DNA of 64,000 nucleotides from Sphingomonas sp. M1-B02 (GCF_026167525.1 NZ_CP110679.1:2901501-2965500); one strand, 5' to 3'. Shown: positions 47,548 to 58,210, counted from the first letter of the stretch. The notes: generated from the sequence alone by a model not told the origin. Numbers and translations: made by a program.

Positions 47548-49053
47548 TCAGTCGCCGATTTCGACCGGCACGAACACGCCGCCGGCACGACGCTGGACAT
47601 AGAGCAGCACCTGGCTGCGTCCGGCGGCCTTCGCCTCTGCGACCATACGGCCAAGATCCGCCGGGGTCGTGACCGGCGTGCGATTGATCGATGCGATCAC
47701 GTCGCCGCGGCGCAGGCCCTTTCCGGCTGCGTCGCTGCCCGGATCGACCTGGAGCACGACCACGCCCTTCGTGGTCGGATCGACGCCGATGCTGCGGGCA
47801 ATCTGCGCGGTGAGGGGGGTGACCGCGACGCCGAGCGAAGCCGCACCGGGGCCCTGGCTCCCGCTCGGGCCGGGGCCGGTCGCGTCATCCTCGGGATCGA
47901 ACTGGGCGAGCTGCTCCTCGGGCGGGCGGGTGCCCATCACGATCGTCACCGTCTGGCGCTTGCCGTCGCGGATCAGCTCTACAGGCACGCGCGCGCCCGG
48001 TGCCAGATTGGCCGAGAGATATGACAGCGTCTGGTCGGGCGTGACTTCCTTGCCGCCCAGCGCGACGATGACGTCACCCTGACGGATGCCCGCCTTGGCA
48101 GCAGGTTCGCCCGGCTCGACGCTGCGGATCAACTCGCCGCGGCCCTTGGGCACGCCGAGCGCCTCGGCGATATCCTCGGTTATTGGCTGGGGGCCGACGC
48201 CCAGATAGCCGCGCTGCAGCGCCTTGCCGGTCATCAGCGTATCGATGACGGGCTTGGCCTGCTCGGCGGGAATCGCAAAGCCGATGCCGACATTGCCGCC
48301 GGTGGGCGACAGGATCTGCGAATTGATGCCGATCACGTTGCCGGCCAGATCGAACATCGGGCCGCCCGAATTGCCGCGATTGATCGAGGCGTCGGTCTGG
48401 AGGAAGCGGTCATAGGCGCCGCCTTGGCCGGTCACGCGATGCGTCGCCGAGACGATGCCCGCGGTCACCGAGCCGCCGAGCCCGAACGGATTGCCGATCG
48501 CCACGACCCAGTCGCCGACGCGAGTCTGCCGCGAATCGCCGAAGCGCACGAAGGGCAGGTTGGTCCCCTCGATCTTGAGCACCGCCAGATCGGACGGCAC
48601 GTCGCGGCCGATCAGCTTGGCCTTATATTCCTTGCGATCGGCGAGGGTCACGGTGATCGATTCGACCACTGCGCCGCGCTGCCCGGCCGAAATGACGTGA
48701 TTGTTGGTCACGACATAGCCGTCGGCCGAGATGATGAAGCCCGAGCCGAGCGATTCGGCCCGCTGGGTGGAAGGGCGTCCGCCCTGCTGCTGCCCGAACA
48801 TCTCGAACGGCGTGCCCGCGAGCGGATTGGCATTCACCTGGACGCGCTGGGTGGTCGAGATGTTGACCACTGCGGGCTGCAGCTTCGAGACCATGTCGGC
48901 GAAGCTCATCGGCGCGCCGGGGCGCGGCACGCTTGCCTGGATGGCGCCCGGCTCGTTCTGCGCGGTCTGCGCGCCGGCGGGCATGTTGAGGGTCATGGCG
49001 GTGGCAGCGCCGCCAAGGGCAATGGCAGTGGTAAGAGCGTAAACGTAACGCAC
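47548..49053 (-). CDS. DegP/DegQ-type periplasmic serine protease (Do family)
   Basis: A 501-residue HtrA protease. N-terminus MRYVYALTTAIALGGAATAM is a signal; initiator is GTG at 49053 with GAGAGGA upstream. The catalytic triad is H119 (VVTNNHVISAG), D155 (SDLAVLKIEG) and S229 (RGNSGGPMF). Two PDZ domains follow, the first beginning RGYLGVGPQPITEDIAEALG near 285 and the second at VAVTPLTAQIARSIGVD near 400, separated by an acidic, Gly/Pro-rich linker. Chaperone and protease for misfolded envelope proteins. hflK and hflC are directly upstream on the same strand, a common alphaproteobacterial arrangement. Confidence 0.93.
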   Translation of the reverse strand: MRYVYALTTAIALGGAATAMTLNMPAGAQTAQNEPGAIQASVPRPGAPMSFADMVSKLQPAVVNISTTQRVQVNANPLAGTPFEMFGQQQGGRPSTQRAESLGSGFIISADGYVVTNNHVISAGQRGAVVESITVTLADRKEYKAKLIGRDVPSDLAVLKIEGTNLPFVRFGDSRQTRVGDWVVAIGNPFGLGGSVTAGIVSATHRVTGQGGAYDRFLQTDASINRGNSGGPMFDLAGNVIGINSQILSPTGGNVGIGFAIPAEQAKPVIDTLMTGKALQRGYLGVGPQPITEDIAEALGVPKGRGELIRSVEPGEPAAKAGIRQGDVIVALGGKEVTPDQTLSYLSANLAPGARVPVELIRDGKRQTVTIVMGTRPPEEQLAQFDPEDDATGPGPSGSQGPGAASLGVAVTPLTAQIARSIGVDPTTKGVVVLQVDPGSDAAGKGLRRGDVIASINRTPVTTPADLGRMVAEAKAAGRSQVLLYVQRRAGGVFVPVEIGD

Positions 49054-49147
49054 GGGTGCGAATCCTCTCAAAGGATGAAGTAGCGATCGAACAGGGTAAT
49101 TGCGCCGGCTTGCTGAACCGCAATTGAATATGAACGAAGTGAAAGCG

Positions 49148-50005
49148 TCATCGTTGCCCCATGAATTCGCGCAAATAGCTGTTTTCGGGGGAAAGGATGA
49201 TCGAGGTCTGACCCTTTCCTTCGCCCTGGGCGAGGAAGGTCGTCCGATAGGACTGCATGGCCCGATAGAAATCGTAGAAAGCCGGATCCTTGTTGAACGC
49301 CTGGGCATAGACTTGCGCGGCCTGCGCGGACGCAGTCGCGCGGATGATCTGCGCTTCCTTCAGCCCCTGGGCGCGGATCGTCGCGGCTTCCTGGCGGCGC
49401 GCGGTGGCCATCCGGTCGAGTGCGCTGGTCAGCGGTGAGCCGGTTGGCAGCTCGGTCTGTTTGATCCGCACGTCAACGATCTCGACGCCATATTGGCTGG
49501 CGAGCTTCTGCAGCGCGGCCTGGATATTCTCCATCACCTGGCCGCGTTCCGGGCTCAGCAGGATCGCCGAGGGACGGCGGCCCAGTTCGTTGCGCAGCGA
49601 CGAGCCGAACAGGGGCTGGAGCTGATCGCGGACGCGCTCTTCGGAGCCGACGGTCACGACCATCCGCAGCGGATCGACGACCCGGAAGCGGGCATAGGCG
49701 TCGATCTCGAGCCGAAGCTGGTCGGTCGAGAGGACCGGCTGGTTGGGCAGGTCGATGTCGAGCACGCGCTTGTCGACCCAGACGATCCGATCGACGAAGG
49801 GAATGCGCAGGATCGGGCCCGCCTGCGTGCGGCCATATTGCTCGCCGGTCTGATAGGCGTTGACCGTCGCATAGGGCTTTTCGAGCCGCAGGATCACGGC
49901 CTGCTTGGTCTCGGGCACGATCGCGACCGTGCTGAGCAAGACGAACAGCAGGAAGACGGCGAGGACCGCGAGGACGATCGGGTTGCGGAGCTGTTCGCGG
50001 ATCAT
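49148..50005 (-). CDS. hflC: HflC, FtsH-modulating band-7 protein
   Basis: A 285-residue SPFH/band-7 protein with one N-terminal helix (NPIVLAVLAVFLLFVLLST) and a periplasmic stomatin-like domain. Landmarks: ETKQAVILRLEKPYATVNAY, RIPFVDRIVWVDKRVLDID, DAYARFRVVDPLRM, RNELGRRPSAILLSPERG and the ATARRQEAATIRAQGLKEAQ coiled coil. It forms the HflKC cage around FtsH and limits degradation of membrane proteins. The ATG overlaps the hflK stop (ATGA). degP follows after a gap of about 95 bases. Confidence 0.93.
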   Translation of the reverse strand: MIREQLRNPIVLAVLAVFLLFVLLSTVAIVPETKQAVILRLEKPYATVNAYQTGEQYGRTQAGPILRIPFVDRIVWVDKRVLDIDLPNQPVLSTDQLRLEIDAYARFRVVDPLRMVVTVGSEERVRDQLQPLFGSSLRNELGRRPSAILLSPERGQVMENIQAALQKLASQYGVEIVDVRIKQTELPTGSPLTSALDRMATARRQEAATIRAQGLKEAQIIRATASAQAAQVYAQAFNKDPAFYDFYRAMQSYRTTFLAQGEGKGQTSIILSPENSYLREFMGQR

Positions 50006-51144
50006 TGCGTGGCTCCTCCCTGCGTACGGGGCTGGGCGGGAGCCGTCGGCGCCGGGCTGGGCGCAGCAGCCGGTGCCGGTTCGGCACGGCGCTGCAATCC
50101 CGGGATCGGCAGATAGGGCGTGACGCCAGGCGCCTCGACGATGGTCTTGTCGGTCCGCGCGAGCACGGCCTCCATGGTCTCATAATAGAGACGGCGGCGG
50201 GTGACCTCGGGGGCGAGGCGATACTGCTCGTAGATCTTGTCGAACTCGGCGGCCTCGCCCTGCGCGGCGGCCAGCACCTGCTGGGCATAGGCGTTGGCGT
50301 TGTTCTTGTTGGCCTGCGCCTCCTGTTGCGCAGCGGTGACCTGCTTGAAGTCCTCGTCGACGGCCTGGGGTGCAGCGGCCTTCTGGATCGCGACGCCCTG
50401 GATGCGGATGCCTGAATTATATTGGTCGAGGATTTCCTGCATCGACGCCTGGACCTGGCCCTCCATCCGCGCGCGACCGTTGCCGATCGCTTCGTTGAGC
50501 GACGTGGTGGCGACGACGGCGCGCATCGCGCTCTCGGCCGTTGCGCGCACGGTGTCGGTCGGGCGTGCGATCTGGAAGACATAATCGGGTGCGCTGCGGA
50601 TGTCCCAGCGCACCGAATAAGCGAGATCGACGATATTCTGGTCGCCGGTCAGCATCAGATTCTCGCCGCTCACCGGGAAATTCTCGGTGCGGATGTTCGC
50701 GACGTCGACTTTCTGGACCGACTGGAACGGGGCGGGGAGCGTCATCCGGAAGCCGGGCTCGAGCGTTCCGGCATAGCTGCCGAGCGTGGTCACGACGCCG
50801 CGCTCGCGTGGGCCGATCGGATGAATGCTGGTGAAGAGGATCCAGACCAGAAGCAGCGCCCCGACAAGGATCAGCCACAGCCGGTTGCCCGCCGGCAAGC
50901 CGGGGATTCCCCCGCCGCCGCCGCCGCTGCGGGCGCGTTTCAACAATTCGTCGAGCGTGGTCGCCGCGCCGGGGCGGGGCCGCCGGCCATCGGGCGGGAA
51001 GGACCAGGGATTGCGCGGGCCGCTGCCCCCGCCATCGCCGCCGCCGGAGCCGCCACCGCTTCCGCCGCCATTGCCCCAGGGGCTTTTCGGGGGTTCATTC
51101 TTGAAGATGCCGGCGAGTGAACGCCAGCCAATCAGCTTTGCCAT
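50002..51144 (-). CDS. hflK: HflK, FtsH-modulating band-7 protein
   Basis: A 380-residue partner of HflC. A Gly/Ser/Pro-rich cytoplasmic N-terminus (NGGGSGGGSGGGDGGGSGP, residues about 24-42) precedes the single membrane helix LWLILVGALLLVWILFTSI near residue 88 and the band-7 domain with GPRERGVVTTLGSYAGTLEPG, VSGENLMLTGDQNIVDLAYS and the QQVLAAAQGEAAEFDKIYEQ helix. The tail is Ala/Pro-rich. Together with HflC it regulates FtsH. AAGGACC is placed a few bases before the ATG at 51144. Divergent from the Mrp gene. Confidence 0.93.
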   Translation of the reverse strand: MAKLIGWRSLAGIFKNEPPKSPWGNGGGSGGGSGGGDGGGSGPRNPWSFPPDGRRPRPGAATTLDELLKRARSGGGGGGIPGLPAGNRLWLILVGALLLVWILFTSIHPIGPRERGVVTTLGSYAGTLEPGFRMTLPAPFQSVQKVDVANIRTENFPVSGENLMLTGDQNIVDLAYSVRWDIRSAPDYVFQIARPTDTVRATAESAMRAVVATTSLNEAIGNGRARMEGQVQASMQEILDQYNSGIRIQGVAIQKAAAPQAVDEDFKQVTAAQQEAQANKNNANAYAQQVLAAAQGEAAEFDKIYEQYRLAPEVTRRRLYYETMEAVLARTDKTIVEAPGVTPYLPIPGLQRRAEPAPAAAPSPAPTAPAQPRTQGGATQ

Positions 51145-51216
51145 AGGGTCCTTTATAAGCGCGAGTCTGCGGATTTACAGTGGCACGCGCCGATTGTGTC
51201 CCTATGTGCGCCGACA

Positions 51217-52182
51217 ATGATCGATGCCGAACAACTAAAGGCCGCGCTCGCTCCTATCGCCGCCGGTCGCGCCACCGCCCGGGCCGAGGGGAATCGTGCC
51301 AGCATCCTGCTCGACGTAACCGGACTCGGCCAGGCCGCGCGCGACGAGATCGAAGGCGATGTCCGCGCCGCCGCTTCGCTGGTGCCCGGCGTCTCCGAGG
51401 TGCGCGTGCTGCTCACCAGCGAGCGGCGCGGGCGCCGGCTGATCGCCATCGCCAGCGGCAAGGGCGGGGTCGGCAAGTCGACCGTTGCCGCCAATCTCGC
51501 CATCGCCCTGGCGCGCCGCGGGCGGAAAGTAGGGCTGGTCGACGCCGACATCTATGGCCCCTCGCAGACCAAGCTGATGGCGGTCGAGGGCATCCGCCCG
51601 CAGGCGCGCGAGAAGACGCTGATCCCGGTCGAGACCAGGTTCGGCGTGCCCTTGCTCTCAATGGGCGGGCTGGTCGCCGAGGGGCAGGCGATCGCCTGGC
51701 GCGGATCGATGGCGGGGCAGGCGCTCGGCCAGCTGATCGACGGCGATTGGGGCGAGGCGGAGATACTGATCCTCGATCTGCCTCCGGGCACCGGCGATCT
51801 CCAGCTGACGATGGTCCAGAAGCACAAGCCCGCCGGCGCGATCATCGTCTCGACGCCGCAGGATCTGGCGTTGATCGACGCGGCGCGCGCAATCGACCTG
51901 TTCGGCAAGGTCGATGTGCCGGTGATCGGGCTGATCGAGAATATGTCGGGCTACGCCTGCCCGCATTGCGGCGAAATCTCGCATCCCTTCGGCAGCGGCG
52001 GGGCAGAGGCCGAAGGCGCGAAGATGGACATCCCCTTCCTGGGACGCATCCCGCTGCAGATGGCGATCCGCGAAGCGTCGGACGCGGGCGAGCCCCCCGC
52101 GGCGGGGAACGGCCCGGCGGCGGAAACGTTCGCCGCTCTGGCGGCGCGGCTGGATCAATGGCTCGTCGCGCACGGAGGCTGA
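51217..52182 (+). CDS. apbC: Mrp/ApbC family iron-sulfur cluster carrier ATPase
   Basis: A 321-residue P-loop NTPase that carries and delivers Fe-S clusters. After an N-terminal DUF59-like part (residues 1-68) the deviant Walker A GKGGVGKSTVAANLA starts at residue 81. DADIYGPSQTKLM, DLPPGTGDLQLTMVQKHKP and the cluster-binding CPHC in MSGYACPHCGEISHPFG identify the family. ATG 51217 is taken over a GTG at 51196 that would add seven residues. It is divergent from hflK and followed four bases later by a CoA-binding protein gene, a likely two-gene transcript. Confidence 0.92.
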   Translation: MIDAEQLKAALAPIAAGRATARAEGNRASILLDVTGLGQAARDEIEGDVRAAASLVPGVSEVRVLLTSERRGRRLIAIASGKGGVGKSTVAANLAIALARRGRKVGLVDADIYGPSQTKLMAVEGIRPQAREKTLIPVETRFGVPLLSMGGLVAEGQAIAWRGSMAGQALGQLIDGDWGEAEILILDLPPGTGDLQLTMVQKHKPAGAIIVSTPQDLALIDAARAIDLFGKVDVPVIGLIENMSGYACPHCGEISHPFGSGGAEAEGAKMDIPFLGRIPLQMAIREASDAGEPPAAGNGPAAETFAALAARLDQWLVAHGG

Positions 52183-52186
52183 AGCG

Positions 52187-52624
52187 ATGCCGCTGACATG
52201 CGACGAAGATATCAAGGCGCTGCTCGAGGAGACCCGCACGATCGCACTGGTGGGCGCATCGGATCGCCCTGACCGGCCGAGCTATGGCGTGATGGCCGCG
52301 CTGCAGCGGCACGGCTACCGGGTCATCCCGGTCAACCCGCAGATCACCGGCGAGCATGTCCATGGCGAGTTCGTGTTTCGCGAGCTTGCCCAAATCGGCG
52401 AGCCGATCGACATGGTCGATATCTTCCGCCGCTCTGGGGCGGCAGGCGATGCGGTGGATGCCGCGATCGCCGCGGGCGCCAAATCGGTGTGGCTGCAGAT
52501 CGGGGTGATCAACGAAGAAGCCGCCGCGCGCGCCGAGGCGGCGGGGCTCAAGGTGGTGATGGATCGCTGCCCGGCGATCGACATTCCGCGGCTAGGCGTC
52601 GCGCCGGTGCCTGCGCCAGAATAG
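52187..52624 (+). CDS. CoA-binding domain protein (YccU-like)
   Basis: A 145-residue Rossmann-like CoA-binding protein. The nucleotide loop RTIALVGASDRPDRPSYGVMA near residues 17-37, then YRVIPVNPQITGEHVHGE and VWLQIGVINEEAAARAEAAG, show the family. The C-terminus MDRCPAIDIPRLGVAPVP carries the conserved MDxCP. It starts four bases after the Mrp gene, with GGAGG overlapping the previous stop. Its last 33 bases overlap the end of the convergent regulator gene, longer than any other overlap here; the extra tail after PRLG is beyond the usual family end. Confidence 0.88.
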   Translation: MPLTCDEDIKALLEETRTIALVGASDRPDRPSYGVMAALQRHGYRVIPVNPQITGEHVHGEFVFRELAQIGEPIDMVDIFRRSGAAGDAVDAAIAAGAKSVWLQIGVINEEAAARAEAAGLKVVMDRCPAIDIPRLGVAPVPAPE

Positions 52625-53641
52625 GATCGCGCCGACGACGCACAGCCCGAACAGGAAGCCCTCGGTGCCCGCGGTGATCGTCTGGGCGACCGGGCCGAAG
52701 CTGGCCTCCCCCAGCATGCGCCCGATCGAGTCGAGCCGCAGCCGCGATTGATCGAACAAGGCGGCCACCGCGCTGAGGCTGCCGCCCATCAGCCGGCCAC
52801 CGCCCAGGCAGGCGAGCACGCCGCCGGCGCCGCAGCCGACGCCCGCGCCGATCGCCGCGCGCCAGCCCGGCGCGTCGAGCCCGCCGCCCAGCCGCGCGCC
52901 TGCGGCAAGCGCTACCCCCAGGATCGCGCCCTCCAGCCCGCCGGTGATCTGGCTCGGCGCGCGGCCGAACAGCAGGTGCAGGCTGTCATTCCCCAGCATG
53001 TTGAACGCGCCGCCGACCACCAGCCCGCCCACGCCTGCGCCGAGCAGGCTGAACAGCCAGTCGCGCCGCGCGACGAGGCTTGCCGCGGCCATGCCGAAGC
53101 TCACCCCCAGCCCGCCGAGCAGCCCGACGATCAGGGTTAGCACGATCAGCACGAACAGGATCGAAAGCGCGCTGCCGTCGCTACCCACTGCTGCGAGGCC
53201 ATAGATCACCCCGCCGACCGCGCCGGCGAAGGCGCCGCCCAGCGTGCCCGCGGTGGCCAGCTGCAAGGGGGTGGCCAGTTGCCGGGGCGGGGTCGTCGTA
53301 ACCGGCGCCGGCGCGCGCGGGCTTACCTCGGCGATGAAGCGATAGCCGCGCTTGGGGACGGTCTCGATATAGAGCGGGTCGCTGTGCAGGTCGCCGAGCG
53401 CCTTGCGCAGGCTCTTGATGCACTGGGTCAGCGCCTCGTCGCCCACAGTCATGCCGCGCCACACCTCGTCGAAGAAGCGATCCTTGTCGACCAGCCCGCC
53501 GGCATTGCGCACGAGCAGCACGAGCGCGTCGAAATAGCGTGGGTTGACCGCCACGCGCTCGTCGCCGCGCCAGAGCTGCTTCTCGCGCTCGTCGAGCCGG
53601 AAGTCGCCGAAGCTATGGACCGGTCCTGCGCCCATGCTCAT
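52592..53641 (-). CDS. Winged-helix transcriptional regulator with multi-pass membrane domain
   Basis: A 349-residue protein. Residues about 10-105 form an OmpR/ToxR-type winged helix: HSFGDFRLDEREKQLWRGDE, LVLLVRNAGGLVDKDRFFDEVW and the recognition region ALTQCIKSLRKALGDLH, ending PLYIETVPKRGYRFIAEV. From about 118 to 345 the chain is Gly/Ala-rich and hydrophobic with six or seven probable helices (GTLGGAFAGAVGGVIYGLAA, ILFVLIVLTLIVGLLGG, GFLFGLCVVGAILFW). ToxR/CadC regulators usually have one helix plus a periplasmic domain, so this layout is unusual. ATG 53641 overlaps the kynU stop, placing it third in the kyn operon, where it may control tryptophan breakdown in response to a membrane signal. 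Confidence 0.82.
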   Translation of the reverse strand: MSMGAGPVHSFGDFRLDEREKQLWRGDERVAVNPRYFDALVLLVRNAGGLVDKDRFFDEVWRGMTVGDEALTQCIKSLRKALGDLHSDPLYIETVPKRGYRFIAEVSPRAPAPVTTTPPRQLATPLQLATAGTLGGAFAGAVGGVIYGLAAVGSDGSALSILFVLIVLTLIVGLLGGLGVSFGMAAASLVARRDWLFSLLGAGVGGLVVGGAFNMLGNDSLHLLFGRAPSQITGGLEGAILGVALAAGARLGGGLDAPGWRAAIGAGVGCGAGGVLACLGGGRLMGGSLSAVAALFDQSRLRLDSIGRMLGEASFGPVAQTITAGTEGFLFGLCVVGAILFWRRHRRDA

Positions 53642-54756
53642 CCCCGCCGCGCGCAATAACCGAGCGCCTCGATCAGGCGATCGACGTCGGGCGCGTCCTG
53701 ATAGAGGCCGAAGCCGATCCGCAGCACGTCGCCGCGCACGTCGGTGATGATCTCCTCTTCGGCCAGCATTGCCTGCCACGCCGCCGCCTTCGGGCTGCGC
53801 AGCGCCACGAAGCGGGCAGGGGAGCCGGGATTGACCAGCGCGGCCTCGATCGGCAGCTCGGCCAGCAGCTTCGCGCGGAGCCCGTCGACATGCGCGGAGA
53901 TCGCCGCGGTCGTCAGGCCTTCGTGGCGCAGCATGTCGCGGACCGCGACGAAGCGGTAAATGCCCGAGGGATCGAAGGTCGAGCCCATGAAGCGCTGCGC
54001 GTCCGGGGCGTAACCGACGATGCCGGGCGGCAGCGAGAGGTCGTCGAACTCGGCATACCAGCCGGTGATTTCGGGCCGCGCGCCATAGCCGGGCGGGGCG
54101 TGGAGGAAGGCGGCGCCTTCGCCCGCCATCGCATATTTGTAGCCGCCGGCGAGATAGAAGGTCCGGTCGGCGATGGCCGACATATCGGTCTCGACGCTCA
54201 TGAAGCCGTGATAGCCGTCGATCACCACCCACGGGCCCTCGGGGCTAGCGAGAGCGGCCAAAGCTTCGAGCCCCTCGAACACAAGCCCGGTGCCGAACTG
54301 GACATGGCTGGCGAAGATCAGGTCGTGCCCGCCCCGTTGCGCGGCCTCAAGCAGCTGCTCCATCGGCACGCGATCGACCGTGACGCTGCCCGCTTCTTCC
54401 CAGCGCAGGCTCTGGCGGCGGAAGCTGTGGAATTCGCCGTCGCTCGCCAGGATTTTCAGCGGTCGGCGGGGAAGCGCGGACACGATCCGCAGCAGCAGAT
54501 CATGCGTGTTGGGCGCGAAGACGATCGTCGCCGGATCGGGCAGGCTGAGCTCGGCGGCGACATAGCGTTGCGCGGCGGGCCAGATCTCGCTCAGCACCCG
54601 ATCCCATTTGCGATCGGCGAGGCGCACCGCATCCTGCCAGGCGGCAAGCTGGCCGACAAAGGAGGCGTCGGGCCAGAGATGGTGGCTGTGCGCGGCGAAA
54701 TGGAGCCGCTCGGGCGCCGCCGCGAAGGCGCGCTGGAAGAGGTGCTTCCAGCTCAT
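53638..54756 (-). CDS. kynU: Kynureninase-like PLP enzyme (class V aminotransferase fold)
   Basis: A 372-residue PLP enzyme. The cofactor Lys lies in TFYLAGGYKYAMAGEGAAFLH, comparable with the SYKYLNGGPG pattern of kynureninase; VVIDGYHGFMSVETDM supplies the PLP-binding Asp, and PERLHFAAHSHHLWPDASF the N-terminal entrance. It should hydrolyse kynurenine to anthranilate and alanine, the step after tryptophan dioxygenase and formamidase. It is slightly shorter than typical kynureninase, so a related class V function is possible. ATG 54756 overlaps the kynA stop by four bases (ATGA), and the stop overlaps the regulator's start. No formamidase gene is visible in the operon. Confidence 0.72.
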   Translation of the reverse strand: MSWKHLFQRAFAAAPERLHFAAHSHHLWPDASFVGQLAAWQDAVRLADRKWDRVLSEIWPAAQRYVAAELSLPDPATIVFAPNTHDLLLRIVSALPRRPLKILASDGEFHSFRRQSLRWEEAGSVTVDRVPMEQLLEAAQRGGHDLIFASHVQFGTGLVFEGLEALAALASPEGPWVVIDGYHGFMSVETDMSAIADRTFYLAGGYKYAMAGEGAAFLHAPPGYGARPEITGWYAEFDDLSLPPGIVGYAPDAQRFMGSTFDPSGIYRFVAVRDMLRHEGLTTAAISAHVDGLRAKLLAELPIEAALVNPGSPARFVALRSPKAAAWQAMLAEEEIITDVRGDVLRIGFGLYQDAPDVDRLIEALGYCARRG

Positions 54757-55517
54757 AATTGCGTCCGCAGCGACCACAATTCTGGAAAGGCGCGCTTGAC
54801 CAACGTGGATTCGAGATAGGGCACGCCCGCGGTGCCGCCGGTTCCGCGCTTCATGCCGATGACGCGGCTGACGGTGAGGACATGCTTGTGCCGCCAGGTG
54901 GCGAGCGCATCGTCGATATCGACCAGTTTCTCGGCGAGCTGGTAGAGCTCCCACTGGCCGCTCGTGTCGCGATAGACGTTGGCCCAGGCGTCCTCGACCG
55001 CTTTGCTGGGCACATAGGGCTGGGCCCAGTCGCGTTGGAGCGCTTCTTGCGGAACGGCGAAGCCTGCGCGGGCGAGCGCGGCATTGGCTTCGTCCCACAG
55101 GCTCGGCTCCTTGCCCGCGGCATCGGTGAGCGGTCCGGGGACGCCGCCGCCGCGGACGCCCAGCATCGTCTCGACCGCGCGGAACTGGTCCGACTGGAAG
55201 CCCGAGCTGGTGCCGAGCACTTCGCGGAAGCGGGTATAGTCGCTGGGCGTCATCGTCGCGAGGACGTCCCAGCTGAGCGTCATCACCGCCTGGATCCGGC
55301 TGACCCGGGCGAGCGACTTATAGGCTTCGACCGGCTTGTCGGCCCGGACCAGCGCGATCGCGTGGCGCACCTCGGCGATCGTCTGCTTGAGCCAGAGCTC
55401 CTTGGTCTGGTGGATGACGATGAAGAGCAGTTCGTCGTCGCGATCCGAGATCGGGTGCTGGGCGCTCAGGAGCTGGTCGAGCCCGAGATAGCGGCCGTAG
55501 GTCATGGGCTCGGTCAT
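54753..55517 (-). CDS. kynA: Tryptophan 2,3-dioxygenase
   Basis: A 254-residue haem enzyme that opens the indole ring of tryptophan to N-formylkynurenine. ELLFIVIHQTKELWLKQTI holds the distal His, FRAVETMLG the active-site Arg region, and the haem ligand lies in ATWRHKHVLTVSRVIGMKRG, followed by the GTGGTAGVPYLE loop. Length is normal. ATG 55517 starts the first gene of the kynA-kynU-regulator run. Three CGTTG pentamers spaced 10 and 11 bases lie 39-64 bases upstream. Confidence 0.94.
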   Translation of the reverse strand: MTEPMTYGRYLGLDQLLSAQHPISDRDDELLFIVIHQTKELWLKQTIAEVRHAIALVRADKPVEAYKSLARVSRIQAVMTLSWDVLATMTPSDYTRFREVLGTSSGFQSDQFRAVETMLGVRGGGVPGPLTDAAGKEPSLWDEANAALARAGFAVPQEALQRDWAQPYVPSKAVEDAWANVYRDTSGQWELYQLAEKLVDIDDALATWRHKHVLTVSRVIGMKRGTGGTAGVPYLESTLVKRAFPELWSLRTQL

Positions 55518-55555
55518 GGCTTAGCTTCGCACTTTTCGCGTGTTTCGTGAAATTC

Positions 55556-55581
55556 CGTTGCGCGCCGTTGTTACTTCGTTG
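55556..55581. promoter_or_regulatory. Helically phased CGTTG direct repeats upstream of kynA
   Basis: CGTTG occurs at 55556, 55566 and 55577, start-to-start distances 10 and 11 bases, so all copies face one side of the helix. OmpR/PhoB-type winged helices bind tandem direct repeats with such spacing, and the third gene of this operon encodes such a domain. A five-base unit in GC-rich DNA could recur by chance. Confidence 0.35.
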
Positions 55582-55677
55582 CGGCCGGTGCGCGCGCCGG
55601 TGCGTCGTCGAATCTTCAGGTTGAGAAAGAGCAGGGCCATGATCTCAGAGGAAATCCTATTTTACCAGCCCGGCGGC

Positions 55678-56489
<812 letters not shown>

Positions 56490-56493
<4 letters not shown>

Positions 56494-57158
56494 GCGCGGT
56501 TCTCCAGGATATCGTGGAGCCAGGCTCCCAGGTCGGTGATGCTATAATCGATGAAGCTGCGATCGTTATCGTCGCTCTGTTCGGAGCCGTTGTCGATCCA
56601 GACGGTGGTCATTCCGATCGCCTTGGCGGGCTTGAGGTTGCGCGCCATATCCTCGACGAACAGGCTCGCCGTCGGATCGATGTCGAACGCCGTGCACAGG
56701 CCGGCATAAGCGAGGGGATCGGGCTTGGGGCGATATTCGGTCGAGTGGATGTCGTGGACGGCCTCGAACAGGTCGTGGAGCCCCAGCCGTTCGAGCACCT
56801 TCACGGCATAAGGCGCGTTGGCGTTGGTGAAGACGAGCTTGCGGCCGGGCAGCCGGACCAGCGCCTCGGCAAGCGCGAGATTGGCCTCGATCCCGCTCAG
56901 ATCGACGTCGTGGACCGCATCGAGATAGTGATGCGGATCCACGTCATGCTCCGACATCAGGCCGTGCAGCGTCGTGCCGTGGCTGTGGAAATAGCCCTTC
57001 TGGATGCGATGCGCTTCCTCCGGGCCGCAATCGAGCAGCGTCTGGACATAGGCGCCGATCTTCGCGTCGATCTGCGTCCACAGGTCGCCGCTGGCCGGAT
57101 ACAGGGTGTTGTCGAGATCGAAGATCCAGTTGTCGATATGCGATAGCTCGGCTTTCAT
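56490..57158 (-). CDS. Pyrimidine 5'-nucleotidase, HAD superfamily
   Basis: A 222-residue HAD phosphatase of the SDT1/pyrimidine-nucleotidase type. The nucleophile motif [15 protein letters not shown] contains D14 and D16, motif II is [19 protein letters not shown], motif III Lys is in [13 protein letters not shown] and motif IV is [19 protein letters not shown]. It should dephosphorylate pyrimidine or modified nucleotides in the cytoplasm. ATG 57158 precedes dapD with a GTGA overlap, so the two are coupled. The neighbour dapD gives no functional hint. Confidence 0.88.
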
Positions 57159-57223
57159 GCGGCGGCGTTAAGCTGCGTCATCGGGGGTGGCAAGGGCGGC
57201 GCGGGGCCACCATCTGATAGTCC

Positions 57224-58206
<983 letters not shown>

Positions 58207-58210
<4 letters not shown>

